A DNA stretch of 64,000 nt from CAZCGA01 sp964498075. GTDB taxonomy: Bacteria > Desulfobacterota > Binatia > HRBIN30. The translations under genes were made by a program, and so were the position numbers. Below are positions 52,748 to 61,276 of this stretch, in pieces; position 1 is the first letter of the stretch; every line of letters begins with the position of its first letter. The DNA lies in contig CAZCGA010000021.1 of the NCBI GenBank assembly GCA_964498075.1, forward strand, positions 3,997 to 67,996, read 5' to 3'. The notes beneath the pieces are model-generated. The model had not been told where the DNA came from. It ran no database searches and saw nothing but the letters and a program-made list of their open reading frames with translations.

Positions 52748-54204
52748 AAGACGCGCTCGCGCGCCGCGGCGATCGCCTTTTGCCAGCTGTGAAAGCTGGC
52801 GTCGCGCTGGTCGCGACGCCAGCGCGGCTCGAAGATGCGGCCGGAGCGCCAGGCGCGCTTGAGCGCGTCGAGGTTGGGCCACACGCCCGTGGCCAAGCCG
52901 GCGAGGTACGCCGCACCGAGGGCCGACGCCTGCACCGAGTGCGGGCGTTCGACCGGCAGGCCGAGGACATCGGCGAGGTGTTGCAGAAGGAAGTCGTTGG
53001 CCGCAGCGCCGCCATCGACGCGCAAGCGTTCCGGCGGTGGCGTGGACGAGTCTTCGAGCAGCGTCTCCAAGACCTCACGACTGCGGTAGGCAATGCCTTC
53101 GAGCACGGCGCGCACGACGTGGGCACGTGTGCTGGCGCGCGACAGCCCACCGATCACGGCGCGGGCGCCGGGATCCATGTGCGGCGTGCCCAGTCCTTGA
53201 AACGCCGGCACCGCCCATACGCCACCGGAGTCCGCGACCTGTGCCGCCAGTGCCGCGCTTTCCTCCAAGCTGTGCAGCACGCCGAGGCCGTCGCGCAACC
53301 ATTGCACCGCGGCTCCGGCGCTGATCGCGGTGCCTTCCAGACAGTAGGTGCGCTGCCCACCTAGCCCCCAGAGGATGAGCGGATACGCACCGCGCATCGA
53401 CAGGATGGGGATGTCGCCGGTGTTGACGTCGGCCATCGCCGAGGTGCCGTAGGTGATCTTGACCGCGCCCTTCTCGACGCCGACCTCACCAAACATCGCC
53501 GCCGACTGATCGCCGGCGATCCCAGCGACCGGCACCTCCGCCCCGAACGCAGCGCGCGACGTGTGCCCGTACACTTCGCTCGACGACCGCACGGCGGGCA
53601 GCATCACCGTGGGGATCTGCAGGAACTCCTGTGCACGGGCGTCCCATGCGTCCTGCATGGCGTCATAGAGACCGGTGCAGGACGCGTTCGAGTAATCGGT
53701 GACGTGCACCTTACCGCCGGTCAGCTTCCACACCAGCCAGCTGTCGATGGTGCCGAAGCACAGCTCACCGTTCGCGGCGCGTGCGCCGCCGTTCGCAATC
53801 GTGCGCAGCACCCACTCCAGCTTCGCCGCCGATGCCATGGCGTTCGTATAGATGCCGTGCGCCAGCAGCTCCGGGACGCGGTCGGCGGCGCGGATGTCTT
53901 GCCACACGATAGCCGGATGCACCGGGCGACCTGTTGCCCGCTCCCACACAACCGTCGTCGCGCGCTGGTTGCACACGCCGATGGCGGTGAGGTCACGGGG
54001 GACAAGGCCCGCCGCGGCCAGACTGCGCCCACACACGGCGCGTGTCGTTTCCCAGATCACTTCGGCGTCGAGCTCCACCCAGCCGGGCTGCGGATAGCTG
54101 GGCGTCAGCTCCTGGTACGCCGCGCCGACGACGGCGCTGGAGTCATCGACGACGTGCGCACGCACGCCCGTCGTACCTTCGTCAATGGCGAGGACGTAGC
54201 GCAT
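52744..54204 (-). CDS. glpK: Glycerol kinase
   Basis: 486 residues, FGGY kinase fold. The phosphate-binding start YVLAIDEGTTGVRAHV, the glycerol-contact CNQRATTVVWERATG, WQDIRAAD, GDQSAAMFGE and YGTSAMADV, and the signature GLGTPHMDPGARAVI are all present. It makes sn-glycerol 3-phosphate from glycerol and ATP. It is slightly shorter than E. coli GlpK (~500), and no glpF or glpD is near. Some FGGY relatives use other polyols, but the motif set favours glycerol. Its stop codon lies in the repeat element's CTAG. Confidence 0.9.
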   Translation of the reverse strand: MRYVLAIDEGTTGVRAHVVDDSSAVVGAAYQELTPSYPQPGWVELDAEVIWETTRAVCGRSLAAAGLVPRDLTAIGVCNQRATTVVWERATGRPVHPAIVWQDIRAADRVPELLAHGIYTNAMASAAKLEWVLRTIANGGARAANGELCFGTIDSWLVWKLTGGKVHVTDYSNASCTGLYDAMQDAWDARAQEFLQIPTVMLPAVRSSSEVYGHTSRAAFGAEVPVAGIAGDQSAAMFGEVGVEKGAVKITYGTSAMADVNTGDIPILSMRGAYPLILWGLGGQRTYCLEGTAISAGAAVQWLRDGLGVLHSLEESAALAAQVADSGGVWAVPAFQGLGTPHMDPGARAVIGGLSRASTRAHVVRAVLEGIAYRSREVLETLLEDSSTPPPERLRVDGGAAANDFLLQHLADVLGLPVERPHSVQASALGAAYLAGLATGVWPNLDALKRAWRSGRIFEPRWRRDQRDASFHSWQKAIAAARERVF

Positions 54205-54346
54205 GATTGGCGGCGAAGCTCCGGCCGGTCACACATCGCTCAGAACTCGGCGGACGCATTGGGGGAGACCCTAACCGAAGATGAGCCCGGTGGATAGTCA
54301 GCAGCCGCGCCGACGCACCGTTGCGACGGTGACGTCGTGAAGATCG

Positions 54347-55591
54347 TCAATCCAGGATGCGCGAATGCCCCTTGCGCCGGGCGACGACCACCGAGCCCTC
54401 GTCGCGGGTCGCCGTCGCCGGCACGCGCAAGTTTCGTCCCGCCTGCAGGTTGCGCGGGTTGCGGAGTCCGTTCGCCTTCAAGAGAGCTTTCACCGACACC
54501 TTATGCTGCTTGGCGATGGACGCCACGGTTTCACCCCGTCGCACGTGATGCTGGCGGTTCTTGGCGACCCCGCGCCGCTTCGCGACCCGATGTGTCTTGG
54601 GCGCGGTAAAGCTCCGGGGCAGGTTGGCGTAGGCGACCTCGAAGGCCTCTTTGCAGCCCTTCGGTAGGCGGACGGCATATCCCTGCGGCGGTACGACGCC
54701 GCGGTGCAGAGCCGGATTCAGCTCCTTGATCGTGCTGGGAGAGGATCCGCTGAGCTGGGCGACCTTTGACAGTGGGAGCGGACGGTCCACGTTCACCAGG
54801 TCGTAACGCACCGGCTCGCTGTCCGGAGCCTCGAAGCCATAGGCCTCGGGCGACTCGGCGATTTGCAGCGCCGCGAGGAACTCGGGGACGAAGTTTTCGG
54901 TCTCCTCGCACAGGTAGCCGCGATCGCTCATCTCCCAGAAGTCGTCGGCGTGGCCGCGCTCCAGGATGCGGTTGATGTGCTGTTCGCCGGTATTGTAGGC
55001 GGCCAACGATAGATGCCAGTCGCCAAACATGGCGTGCAGGTCCTTGAGATACCTTGCGGCCGCTTGAGTCGACTTCACCGGATCGCGGCGCTCGTCGACG
55101 TAGCGGTCGATGCGCAGGCCGTAGCGACGTCCGGTCCCTGGGATGAGCTGCCACGGTCCGACCGCACCGGCGCGTGAGACGGCGTGCTGGCGGTAGCCGC
55201 TTTCGATGAGCGGCAGGTAGGCGAGCTGCTGCGGCACCCCCTCCTTTTGCAGGATGGACGACATCCTCGGGACGTAACGCCCACTGCGTGAAAGGCCGCT
55301 GCTGAAGAAGCCTCTCATGTTGGTTTGAAATCGCGTCAGGAAATTGTCGACGCGCGGATGGGAGAAGTTGAACTCGTCCGCAACCTGGGCCGGCTTCCCC
55401 GCTTGACCGATCGGGTAGGGACTGACCGAGAGACCGTATTGGCGATAGGGCGTCTGGCGAGACGCCGACGAAGTCTGTTGCTTCCACGACCAGAGCTGCG
55501 GGTCGTCACCCGGGTGACGGCTGGCCGCGCAGCCAATGATACCGAACGAAACCAAAACCACACCGTGCAAAGCACGTGTTCGAAACTGCAT
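54347..55591 (-). CDS. MltD-like lytic transglycosylase lipoprotein with LysM
   Basis: 414 residues from the ATG at 55591, with a strong AGGAGGGAGG upstream. The signal peptide ends at a lipobox Cys21 (FGIIGC), so the protein is anchored to a membrane. The SLT domain has catalytic Glu130 (YLPLIESGYRQ), followed by AVGPWQLIPGTGRRYGL and LSLAAYNTGE. A LysM-like segment lies at ~250-300 and a clear LysM at ~345-395 (HHVRRGETVASIAKQHKVSV). It cleaves peptidoglycan glycan strands to 1,6-anhydro ends. The long upstream gap carries several hairpins. Confidence 0.93.
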   Translation of the reverse strand: MQFRTRALHGVVLVSFGIIGCAASRHPGDDPQLWSWKQQTSSASRQTPYRQYGLSVSPYPIGQAGKPAQVADEFNFSHPRVDNFLTRFQTNMRGFFSSGLSRSGRYVPRMSSILQKEGVPQQLAYLPLIESGYRQHAVSRAGAVGPWQLIPGTGRRYGLRIDRYVDERRDPVKSTQAAARYLKDLHAMFGDWHLSLAAYNTGEQHINRILERGHADDFWEMSDRGYLCEETENFVPEFLAALQIAESPEAYGFEAPDSEPVRYDLVNVDRPLPLSKVAQLSGSSPSTIKELNPALHRGVVPPQGYAVRLPKGCKEAFEVAYANLPRSFTAPKTHRVAKRRGVAKNRQHHVRRGETVASIAKQHKVSVKALLKANGLRNPRNLQAGRNLRVPATATRDEGSVVVARRKGHSRILD

Positions 55592-55909
55592 CGGTTCCTC
55601 CCTCCTTTCGTTTCTGGTTGCCCGGGTGGGGAAGAGCCTGAGGCGCCCTCGGGCAACGTGGATTTGGTCTACACGCCGATTCTCCTCGGTTGCATCTTCT
55701 CGGTATGCAACGCTGACTGCCTGATGCCCGCACTGTACGGGCGACGCGGATCTCCGGTCACTTTCAGCCGCTCTCTTCTGCCCTACCGGCGGACCCCCCA
55801 CAGGAGGGTCCACCACCGGAGCGCCTTGGAGCTACCACACTCCTGACTTTCTGTGCAAGTCCTGGGGCGCGGATTTTTCAGGGTGGTCCGGACCCTACGC
55901 GGGGTGGGT
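55592..55909 (-). promoter_or_regulatory. Structured leader upstream of the transglycosylase gene
   Basis: No gene is visible in the 396 bases between the transglycosylase start and radA. Four hairpins line up: GTTGCCCG/CGGGCAAC (55617-55624 with 55650-55657), GTTGCAT/ATGCAAC (55689-55695 with 55705-55711), GCCCG/CGGGC (55726-55730 with 55738-55742) and GGACCC/GGGTCC (55791-55796 with 55806-55811). The first begins 26 bases before the start codon. A structured 5' leader or riboswitch is possible; cell-wall hydrolase genes are classic ydaO (c-di-AMP) targets, but I could not match that consensus by eye. Confidence 0.4.
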
Positions 55910-55991
55910 CTAGTCAGCCCGTCGAACTTGGCAGCCTGCAGCGACCCAACGGGGAGCGGGCCATAGAAATGACGCCGGCCGCAGGCCCTAG
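55910..55991. mobile_element. CTAG-flanked ~74-bp repeat, copy B
   Basis: Core 55914-55987 lies between CTAG at 55910-55913 and CTAG at 55988-55991, and matches copy A at 68 of 73 aligned positions plus one extra base. The right CTAG supplies the TAG stop of radA on the minus strand, exactly as copy A does for glpK. Both copies have the same orientation relative to the minus-strand gene end. The left CTAG here is not part of a gene. Confidence 0.75.
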
Positions 55992-57346
55992 AAAAGCAGA
56001 TCCCACGCTTCGGCCAACGAGCTGACCCCGTGCAGCTCGACGCCCTCCATGCTGGGCAGCTGCCGGCGCGACGACTCGGGAAGCAGGCAGCGCGAGAAGC
56101 CCAGCTTCATGGCCTCGCGAACCCGTACGTCGACCTGGCTGACGGCGCGGACCTCGCCGGCCAAACCCACCTCACCGATGAGCAGCATGTGGGGATCGAC
56201 CGGCTTGTCCAAGAAGCTCGAGGCAACGGCGGCAACCACCCCGAGATCGACCGCCGGCTCGTCGATATGGACCCCACCGGCGACGTTGACGAACACGTCG
56301 TGGCCGAGGAGGTGCAAACCCATCTTCTTCTCCACCACGGCGATCAACAGCGCGACGCGGTTCGGGTCGATGCCCAGCGTCGTGCGCCGCGCCGTCCCAA
56401 GGGACGTCGCGGACACCAGCGCCTGCAGCTCCACCAGTATGGGACGGGTTCCCTCGATGCTCGCCACGACCACGGAACCCGGCACCTCGACCGGCCGCTC
56501 CGCCAGGAACAGCTCCGAGGGGTTGGCGACCGGCTGTAACCCATCCTCCTTCATTGCGAAGACGCCGATCTCGTTCGTCGAGCCGAAGCGGTTCTTGACG
56601 GCGCGCAAGATGCGGAACGAATGGCCGCGGTCGCCCTCGAAGTACAGGACTGTGTCGACCATGTGCTCGAGGACGCGGGGGCCGGCGAAGGAGCCTTCCT
56701 TGGTGACGTGACCGACCAGGAAGGTGGCGCGGTTGCTTCCCTTGGCGTGCAGCACGAGTTGTCCCGCGCACTCGCGTACCTGGCCGATGCTGCCCGGCGC
56801 CGAACCCAGATTTTCGGTGAACACGGTCTGGATCGAGTCGATCGCCACGGCCGAAGGGGCCAGCTTCTTGGTCTGCTCGATGATCCGCTCGAGCGAGGTC
56901 TCGGCGAGGACGAGCAACCGATCTTCCGCGATGCCGAGGCGATCGGCGCGCATCTTGATCTGCTGCGGCGATTCCTCTCCCGACACGTACAGCGCGGTAC
57001 CGTCACGTGCGAGGGCGGCCAGCGCTTGCAGGACCAGCGTCGACTTGCCGATGCCCGGGTCGCCGCCGATCAGGACGACCGAGCCCGGGACGACGCCGCC
57101 GCCGAGCACGCGGTCGAGCTCACCGATTCCTGACTGGCGCCGGCCGCCGGTCGCCGCGTGCAGAGCCGTGATCGGCTGGGCTTCGATGTCGTCGTGCTTG
57201 ACGGCGTAACGGGTGGCCTCCGCCCCGGTTTCCTCGCGTTCTTCGACAAGGGTGTTCCAGCCCTCGCATCCGGGGCACCGGCCGAGCCACCGCGGTGACT
57301 GATGGCCGCAGCTTTGGCAGGCGAAGATGGTGCGGGCTTTAGCCAC
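55988..57346 (-). CDS. radA: DNA repair protein RadA/Sms
   Basis: 452 residues from a GTG at 57346 (MAKARTIFAC). Zinc finger Cys10, Cys13, Cys24, Cys27 (CQSCG, CPGC), Walker A GGDPGIGKST (94-103), the RadA signature KNRFGSTNEIGVF, and a Lon-like C-terminal domain (GIDPNRVALL, NVAGGVHIDEP) are all there. RadA is a DnaB-type helicase that processes recombination branches. The same frame is open upstream to an ATG at 57499 that would add a 51-residue zinc ribbon; see the separate entry. Ends inside repeat copy B. Confidence 0.95.
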   Translation of the reverse strand: MAKARTIFACQSCGHQSPRWLGRCPGCEGWNTLVEEREETGAEATRYAVKHDDIEAQPITALHAATGGRRQSGIGELDRVLGGGVVPGSVVLIGGDPGIGKSTLVLQALAALARDGTALYVSGEESPQQIKMRADRLGIAEDRLLVLAETSLERIIEQTKKLAPSAVAIDSIQTVFTENLGSAPGSIGQVRECAGQLVLHAKGSNRATFLVGHVTKEGSFAGPRVLEHMVDTVLYFEGDRGHSFRILRAVKNRFGSTNEIGVFAMKEDGLQPVANPSELFLAERPVEVPGSVVVASIEGTRPILVELQALVSATSLGTARRTTLGIDPNRVALLIAVVEKKMGLHLLGHDVFVNVAGGVHIDEPAVDLGVVAAVASSFLDKPVDPHMLLIGEVGLAGEVRAVSQVDVRVREAMKLGFSRCLLPESSRRQLPSMEGVELHGVSSLAEAWDLLF

Positions 57347-57499
57347 CGGCCGTGTATAGCACAGGTCAGATGGCGCGGCGGTAACCCCGCCGTGCTGCTT
57401 CAAGCAGGCGCATGCCTGCTCGCGTCGGAGCGCACTGCCACAGTGGCCACAGAAGGCGGCGCCGTCAGGGAGCGCGGCCTGGCAGGCGGGACAGTTCAT
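57347..57499 (-). other. Zinc-ribbon leader in frame with radA (extension or remnant)
   Basis: From an ATG at 57499, overlapping the cyclase gene's stop as ATGA, the frame reads MNCPACQAALPDGAAFCGHC then SALRREQACACLKQHGG and continues without a stop into RadA. The four Cys (two CxxC) match the N-terminal double zinc ribbon of the neighbouring cyclase proteins. It may be a true N-terminal extension of RadA translated by coupling, or the leftover start of a deleted cyclase gene. Confidence 0.55.
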
Positions 57500-60400
57500 G
57501 TGGAAAGCTCCCGTGCGACCTGCTCGGCTCGGATGGTCGCGCCCATGTCGGTGAACAGGCGCTGCGCCTCGCGCAGCTCGCGCTGGCGGACGGCCTCGTC
57601 GCCCACCGCGCGGGCCAGCGCGGCCCGCTCGAGGTGCACCAGCGGCGTGTTGCTGATGAGGCCGGTCTCCTCGATCAGCGCCTCGGCGCGCGCCAGGGCC
57701 GCCTCGATCTCGTTTCGCGCGCCGGCCGGGTCGGCACGCAGGAGCACGCGGGTGCGCGCGAGTTGAGCGCGGATCTCTTCGCCGCGCTGGCCGCGCGCCT
57801 GGCTCAGGCCGACCGCCTCCGCGGCCAGCACCCGCGCCCGCTCCAGGTTGCCGGCGCCGGCGTGGGCCTGGGCGAGGAGCGCGAGGTCGGTAGGCAGCCG
57901 CCACCCCAGCACCAGCACCTCGCGTTGGAAGGCGACGACGCGTTCGAGCACGACCACCGCTTCGTCCCATTCGTCGCGCGTCAGGTGCATCTGGCCGAGG
58001 AAGCTGCACGCCCATTGCTCGACGATCTGGGAGGGCGAGCTGGCCGTGAGGGCAACCGCGCGCTGCACGTGTTTCATCACCATCGCGTCATCGCCGAGAA
58101 TGGTGGCGATCCCGATGAAAGTCGAGTGCACGGTCACCAGCGAGTCCACGGGCTCGCGCCCTTCGGCCTCACCGAGCGCACGCTCCACATCGGCTAGTCC
58201 GTCGAGCGGGCAACCGCTCATCGCTTGCAGGAGGCCCCGCATGGCGAGCGCAAACACCGTCGGGCTGCCCCCGAAGAGGGGAGCGCCCGGAACGTGTTCG
58301 CAGAGCATCGCCTCGGCCAGCTCGAGGGCTTCGCGAGTGCGGCAACCCTGGTAGAGGGCGCTGAGCAGTGCGACGCGCACTGCGAGCCGGAGCCCGGCGT
58401 CGCCGGCCTGATCAGCGAGGCGAACCCCCTCGCGCGCGAGATCCAGCGACGCCTGCGTGTCACCGAGACAGAGGCTGCGAAAACGCGCATAGGTGGCGTG
58501 CAACGCGGCGAGCGCCCGTGGCTCGCCAGCGGCCAGTGTCCGGCCCTCCTCGAACACGACCCGCGCCTCTTCCTCCGGGAGCCCCAGGCGCGAGAAAACA
58601 TCCAGCACCTGCACACACGCCATGGCACCGAGCTCGGCTCGCTCCGATGAATCGGGAAGCTCTGCCACGAGCGCCCGCACCCGCTCCAGGTGGTGGCGCG
58701 CCGCGGTGAAGTCGGTGCGGCGGAGCCAGGTCGCCGCGCGGCGGTGCCAGCGGGCCGCTCGCAGGGCATCCCCCGCACCTTCCCAATGATGCGCCAGCAG
58801 GGCGGCGCGCTCGTCGAGCCGATCCGGGTCGGCCTCTTCCATCGCTGCCGCCACCGTCGCGTGCACCCGCGCGCGCCGCTCGGCGAGCTGGGAACTGTAC
58901 GCCACCTCGCGCGTCAGCGGGTGGGCGAAAGTGTATTCCGCCTCGGGGAAGAGCGCCGAGGCGTAGAGAAACTCCGCCGTGACGAGCGCGCGCAGCGCGG
59001 CGCTGAGGTCGGGCTCGGGGAGGACCGTGACGCGGCCGAGGACGCCCTCGCCGAACTCCTGCCCGATGACCGCCGCCGTCTGCAGGACGGTCTTCTCGCG
59101 CTCGGCGAGCCGGTCGATGCGCGCGGCGAGCACGGCCTGGACCGTGGCCGGCACGGCGATCGCCTCCACCGGCCGCGCCAGCCGATAGGCGCCGCGCGCG
59201 CCGTTGAGGCATGCCGTCTCCTCGAGCGAGCGGACCACCTCCTCGATGAAGAACGGGTTGCCACCGGTGCGGGTGCGAATCTGTGCCGGGAGACCCGCCA
59301 GCGACGGGTCCGTCCCGAGCAGCTCGCGCAGCAGCTCATCGGTCGCTTCCGCCCCGAGCGGGCGGAGCGGCAACTGCTGGTAATAGGATTGCTGCATCCA
59401 GTCCGCCCGATACTCGGGCCGGAAGTTGAGCACGAGGAGCGCGCGGGTCCCCGAGCGCGCTTCCACCAGCGGGGGGAGGAACGCGTCGCTGGCGCTGTCG
59501 AACCAGTGGAGATCCTCGAGCAGGGTGACGGTCGGCTCGCGCCGCCCGCGCAGCTGGATGGCGCGGCGGAATAGCTCGAAGAGCAGGCGCTGGCGCGCCT
59601 CCGGGTCCATGGGCGGGGCCGGGTGCTCGGGATCCCCGACCGCGAGGAAGTCAAACACGACGGGCAGGATCTCGTCGAAGGCGCGGTCGAGCAGGAGGAG
59701 GCGTCCGGCGATCTTCTCGCGCGCGATCGCGGCGCTGTCGGCAGCCGTGATGCCGTAGTAGTCCCGCAGCAACTCGAGGATGGGCAGGAAGGGGAGACTC
59801 TTCCCGTGCGCCACGCCGCTCGCCCGGTGGGTGACGATGCCGCGTGCCCGGCAGCGCTCCAGGAACTCGAAGCAGAGGCGGCTCTTGCCGACGCCCGCGT
59901 CGGCGACGACGCCCACGACCTGCCCGTCGCCCTCGAGCGCACGGGCGAGCGCGGACTCGAGGACCGCCATCTCGTCCGCCCGGCCGACGAAGCGGGAGAA
60001 GCCCCGCGCCTGCGAGCGATCGAGCCGCGTGCGCAGCGTTCCCGTGCCCTCGAGCTCGTGGACGCGCACCGGCTCGCGCACGCCCTTCACGTCGAACACT
60101 CCGAGGTCGCGGAGGCGAAAGTAGCCCGAGACGAGCGCGGCGGTGTGCTCGGTGAGGTACGCCCGCCCGGGGTCGGCGAGCTGCTCCATGCGCTGCGCCA
60201 GGCCGACCGTATGCCCTTGGGCCGTGTAGTCCATGCGCAGGTCGTCGCCGATCGTGCCGACGATGACCTCACCCGAGTTGAGACCCATGCGCACAGCGAA
60301 GCTGAGGCCGCGCGTGCGCTTCAGGTCCTCGGCATAGCGGCGCAGCTCATCGGTGAGGTGGAGCGCCGCCCAGCAGGCGCGTTGCGCGTGGTCCTCATGC

Positions 60401-60843
60401 GCGATCGGCGCGCCGAAGAGCGCCATGATGCCGTCGCCGGTGTACTGGTTGATCGTCCCCTCGAAGCGGTGCACGCCGTCGGTGAGGATCTGGAAGAAGC
60501 GGTCCATGATCTTGTGCCACTCTTCCGCATCGACCTGCTCGGCCAGCTCCATCGAGCCCTTCACGTCCGCGAAGAGGACCGTCACTTGCTTGCGCTCGCC
60601 CTGGAGGGCCGTGCGTGAGGTGAGTATTTTCTCGGCGAGGTGTTTCGGCGTGTAGCTCGCTGGGGCGGGGATCTGCCGGGAGGCCGGCGAGTCGGTCCGT
60701 GGCGCGCCGCATCGACGACAGAACTTCGCAGCGGGCGGGTTGGTTCCGCCGCACGCAGTGCAGGAAACCTCCATCCTCGCCCCGCACTCGGTGCAGAAGA
60801 GCGAGTCCGCGAGGTTATCGCGCTGGCAGGTTGGGCATTGCAT
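57496..60843 (-). CDS. Zinc-ribbon / class III nucleotidyl cyclase / AAA ATPase / TPR protein
   Basis: 1,115 residues. Two zinc ribbons (Cys3, 6, 17, 20 and Cys28, 31, 42, 45) lead into a class III cyclase domain (~84-265) with metal residues Asp93 (FADVKGS) and Asp137 (YTGDGIMALFG). The transition-state position normally Asn reads Gly214 (GHTVGLAQR), with Arg218 kept, so cyclase activity is doubtful. An AAA/STAND ATPase follows, with Walker A ADAGVGKS (314-321) and a Walker B TLLEDLHWFD. Residues ~640-1115 are TPR-like helices (AALLAHHWEGAGDALRAARW). Probably a cytoplasmic signal-integration ATPase. One of several related genes here. Confidence 0.9.
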   Translation of the reverse strand: MQCPTCQRDNLADSLFCTECGARMEVSCTACGGTNPPAAKFCRRCGAPRTDSPASRQIPAPASYTPKHLAEKILTSRTALQGERKQVTVLFADVKGSMELAEQVDAEEWHKIMDRFFQILTDGVHRFEGTINQYTGDGIMALFGAPIAHEDHAQRACWAALHLTDELRRYAEDLKRTRGLSFAVRMGLNSGEVIVGTIGDDLRMDYTAQGHTVGLAQRMEQLADPGRAYLTEHTAALVSGYFRLRDLGVFDVKGVREPVRVHELEGTGTLRTRLDRSQARGFSRFVGRADEMAVLESALARALEGDGQVVGVVADAGVGKSRLCFEFLERCRARGIVTHRASGVAHGKSLPFLPILELLRDYYGITAADSAAIAREKIAGRLLLLDRAFDEILPVVFDFLAVGDPEHPAPPMDPEARQRLLFELFRRAIQLRGRREPTVTLLEDLHWFDSASDAFLPPLVEARSGTRALLVLNFRPEYRADWMQQSYYQQLPLRPLGAEATDELLRELLGTDPSLAGLPAQIRTRTGGNPFFIEEVVRSLEETACLNGARGAYRLARPVEAIAVPATVQAVLAARIDRLAEREKTVLQTAAVIGQEFGEGVLGRVTVLPEPDLSAALRALVTAEFLYASALFPEAEYTFAHPLTREVAYSSQLAERRARVHATVAAAMEEADPDRLDERAALLAHHWEGAGDALRAARWHRRAATWLRRTDFTAARHHLERVRALVAELPDSSERAELGAMACVQVLDVFSRLGLPEEEARVVFEEGRTLAAGEPRALAALHATYARFRSLCLGDTQASLDLAREGVRLADQAGDAGLRLAVRVALLSALYQGCRTREALELAEAMLCEHVPGAPLFGGSPTVFALAMRGLLQAMSGCPLDGLADVERALGEAEGREPVDSLVTVHSTFIGIATILGDDAMVMKHVQRAVALTASSPSQIVEQWACSFLGQMHLTRDEWDEAVVVLERVVAFQREVLVLGWRLPTDLALLAQAHAGAGNLERARVLAAEAVGLSQARGQRGEEIRAQLARTRVLLRADPAGARNEIEAALARAEALIEETGLISNTPLVHLERAALARAVGDEAVRQRELREAQRLFTDMGATIRAEQVARELST

Positions 60844-60896
60844 CGGCGTGCCGCGTCTCTACCACACTTTGTCCCATTCACCCGCGCCCCATGGTC

Positions 60897-61276
60897 GGCG
60901 AGCCGCGCGCCGCCGGCTCGACAGAAGCTGAAAGTGGCTGGATTGGGCTGCCCACACGACGCGCAGTGTTGGTCGAATGGGCCGCCGCATTGCCCGCAGA
61001 AAGCGCTGTCGTCGAAGCCAGCTTTCCGCGGGTTCCGGATGACTCGGTCGGCGGAAAGACCCGGCAGTTTGCTCATCGAAGCGATGCAGCCTCTCACGCT
61101 TCCCACGACACGGCGAACAACGGAACCGGCTCCGCGAAGCCCTTGAGCGCGGTCATTCCGCGGTCGGCGAAGCGGAAGTGCTTCCCGGCACAGAGCTCGC
61201 GCACGACGTTCGACACCAGGATCTCGGACGGCTGGGCCGCGTCGCTCGTGCAGAAGCGGATTTGCCAGTCGCTCAT
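60897..61276 (-). pseudogene. Remnants of a cyclase gene: cyclase C-terminus and zinc-ribbon start
   Basis: Between two complete cyclase genes, 61276-61094 reads the last ~45 residues of a class III cyclase domain (SEILVSNVVRELC, FRFADRGMTALKGFAEP) after a meaningless MSDWQIRFCTSD start that overlaps the upstream stop as ATGA. Then 61076 onward reads a zinc-ribbon N-terminus (AFCGQCGGPFDQHCASC, PNPATFSFC) without a following cyclase. These are likely pieces of one or two deleted family members. Confidence 0.65.

Noticed and set aside
52667..55991. Integron attC site hypothesis for the twin repeats
   Set aside because: Each copy has one GTTGGGT-like core but no second inverse core or cassette pattern, and no integrase is nearby.
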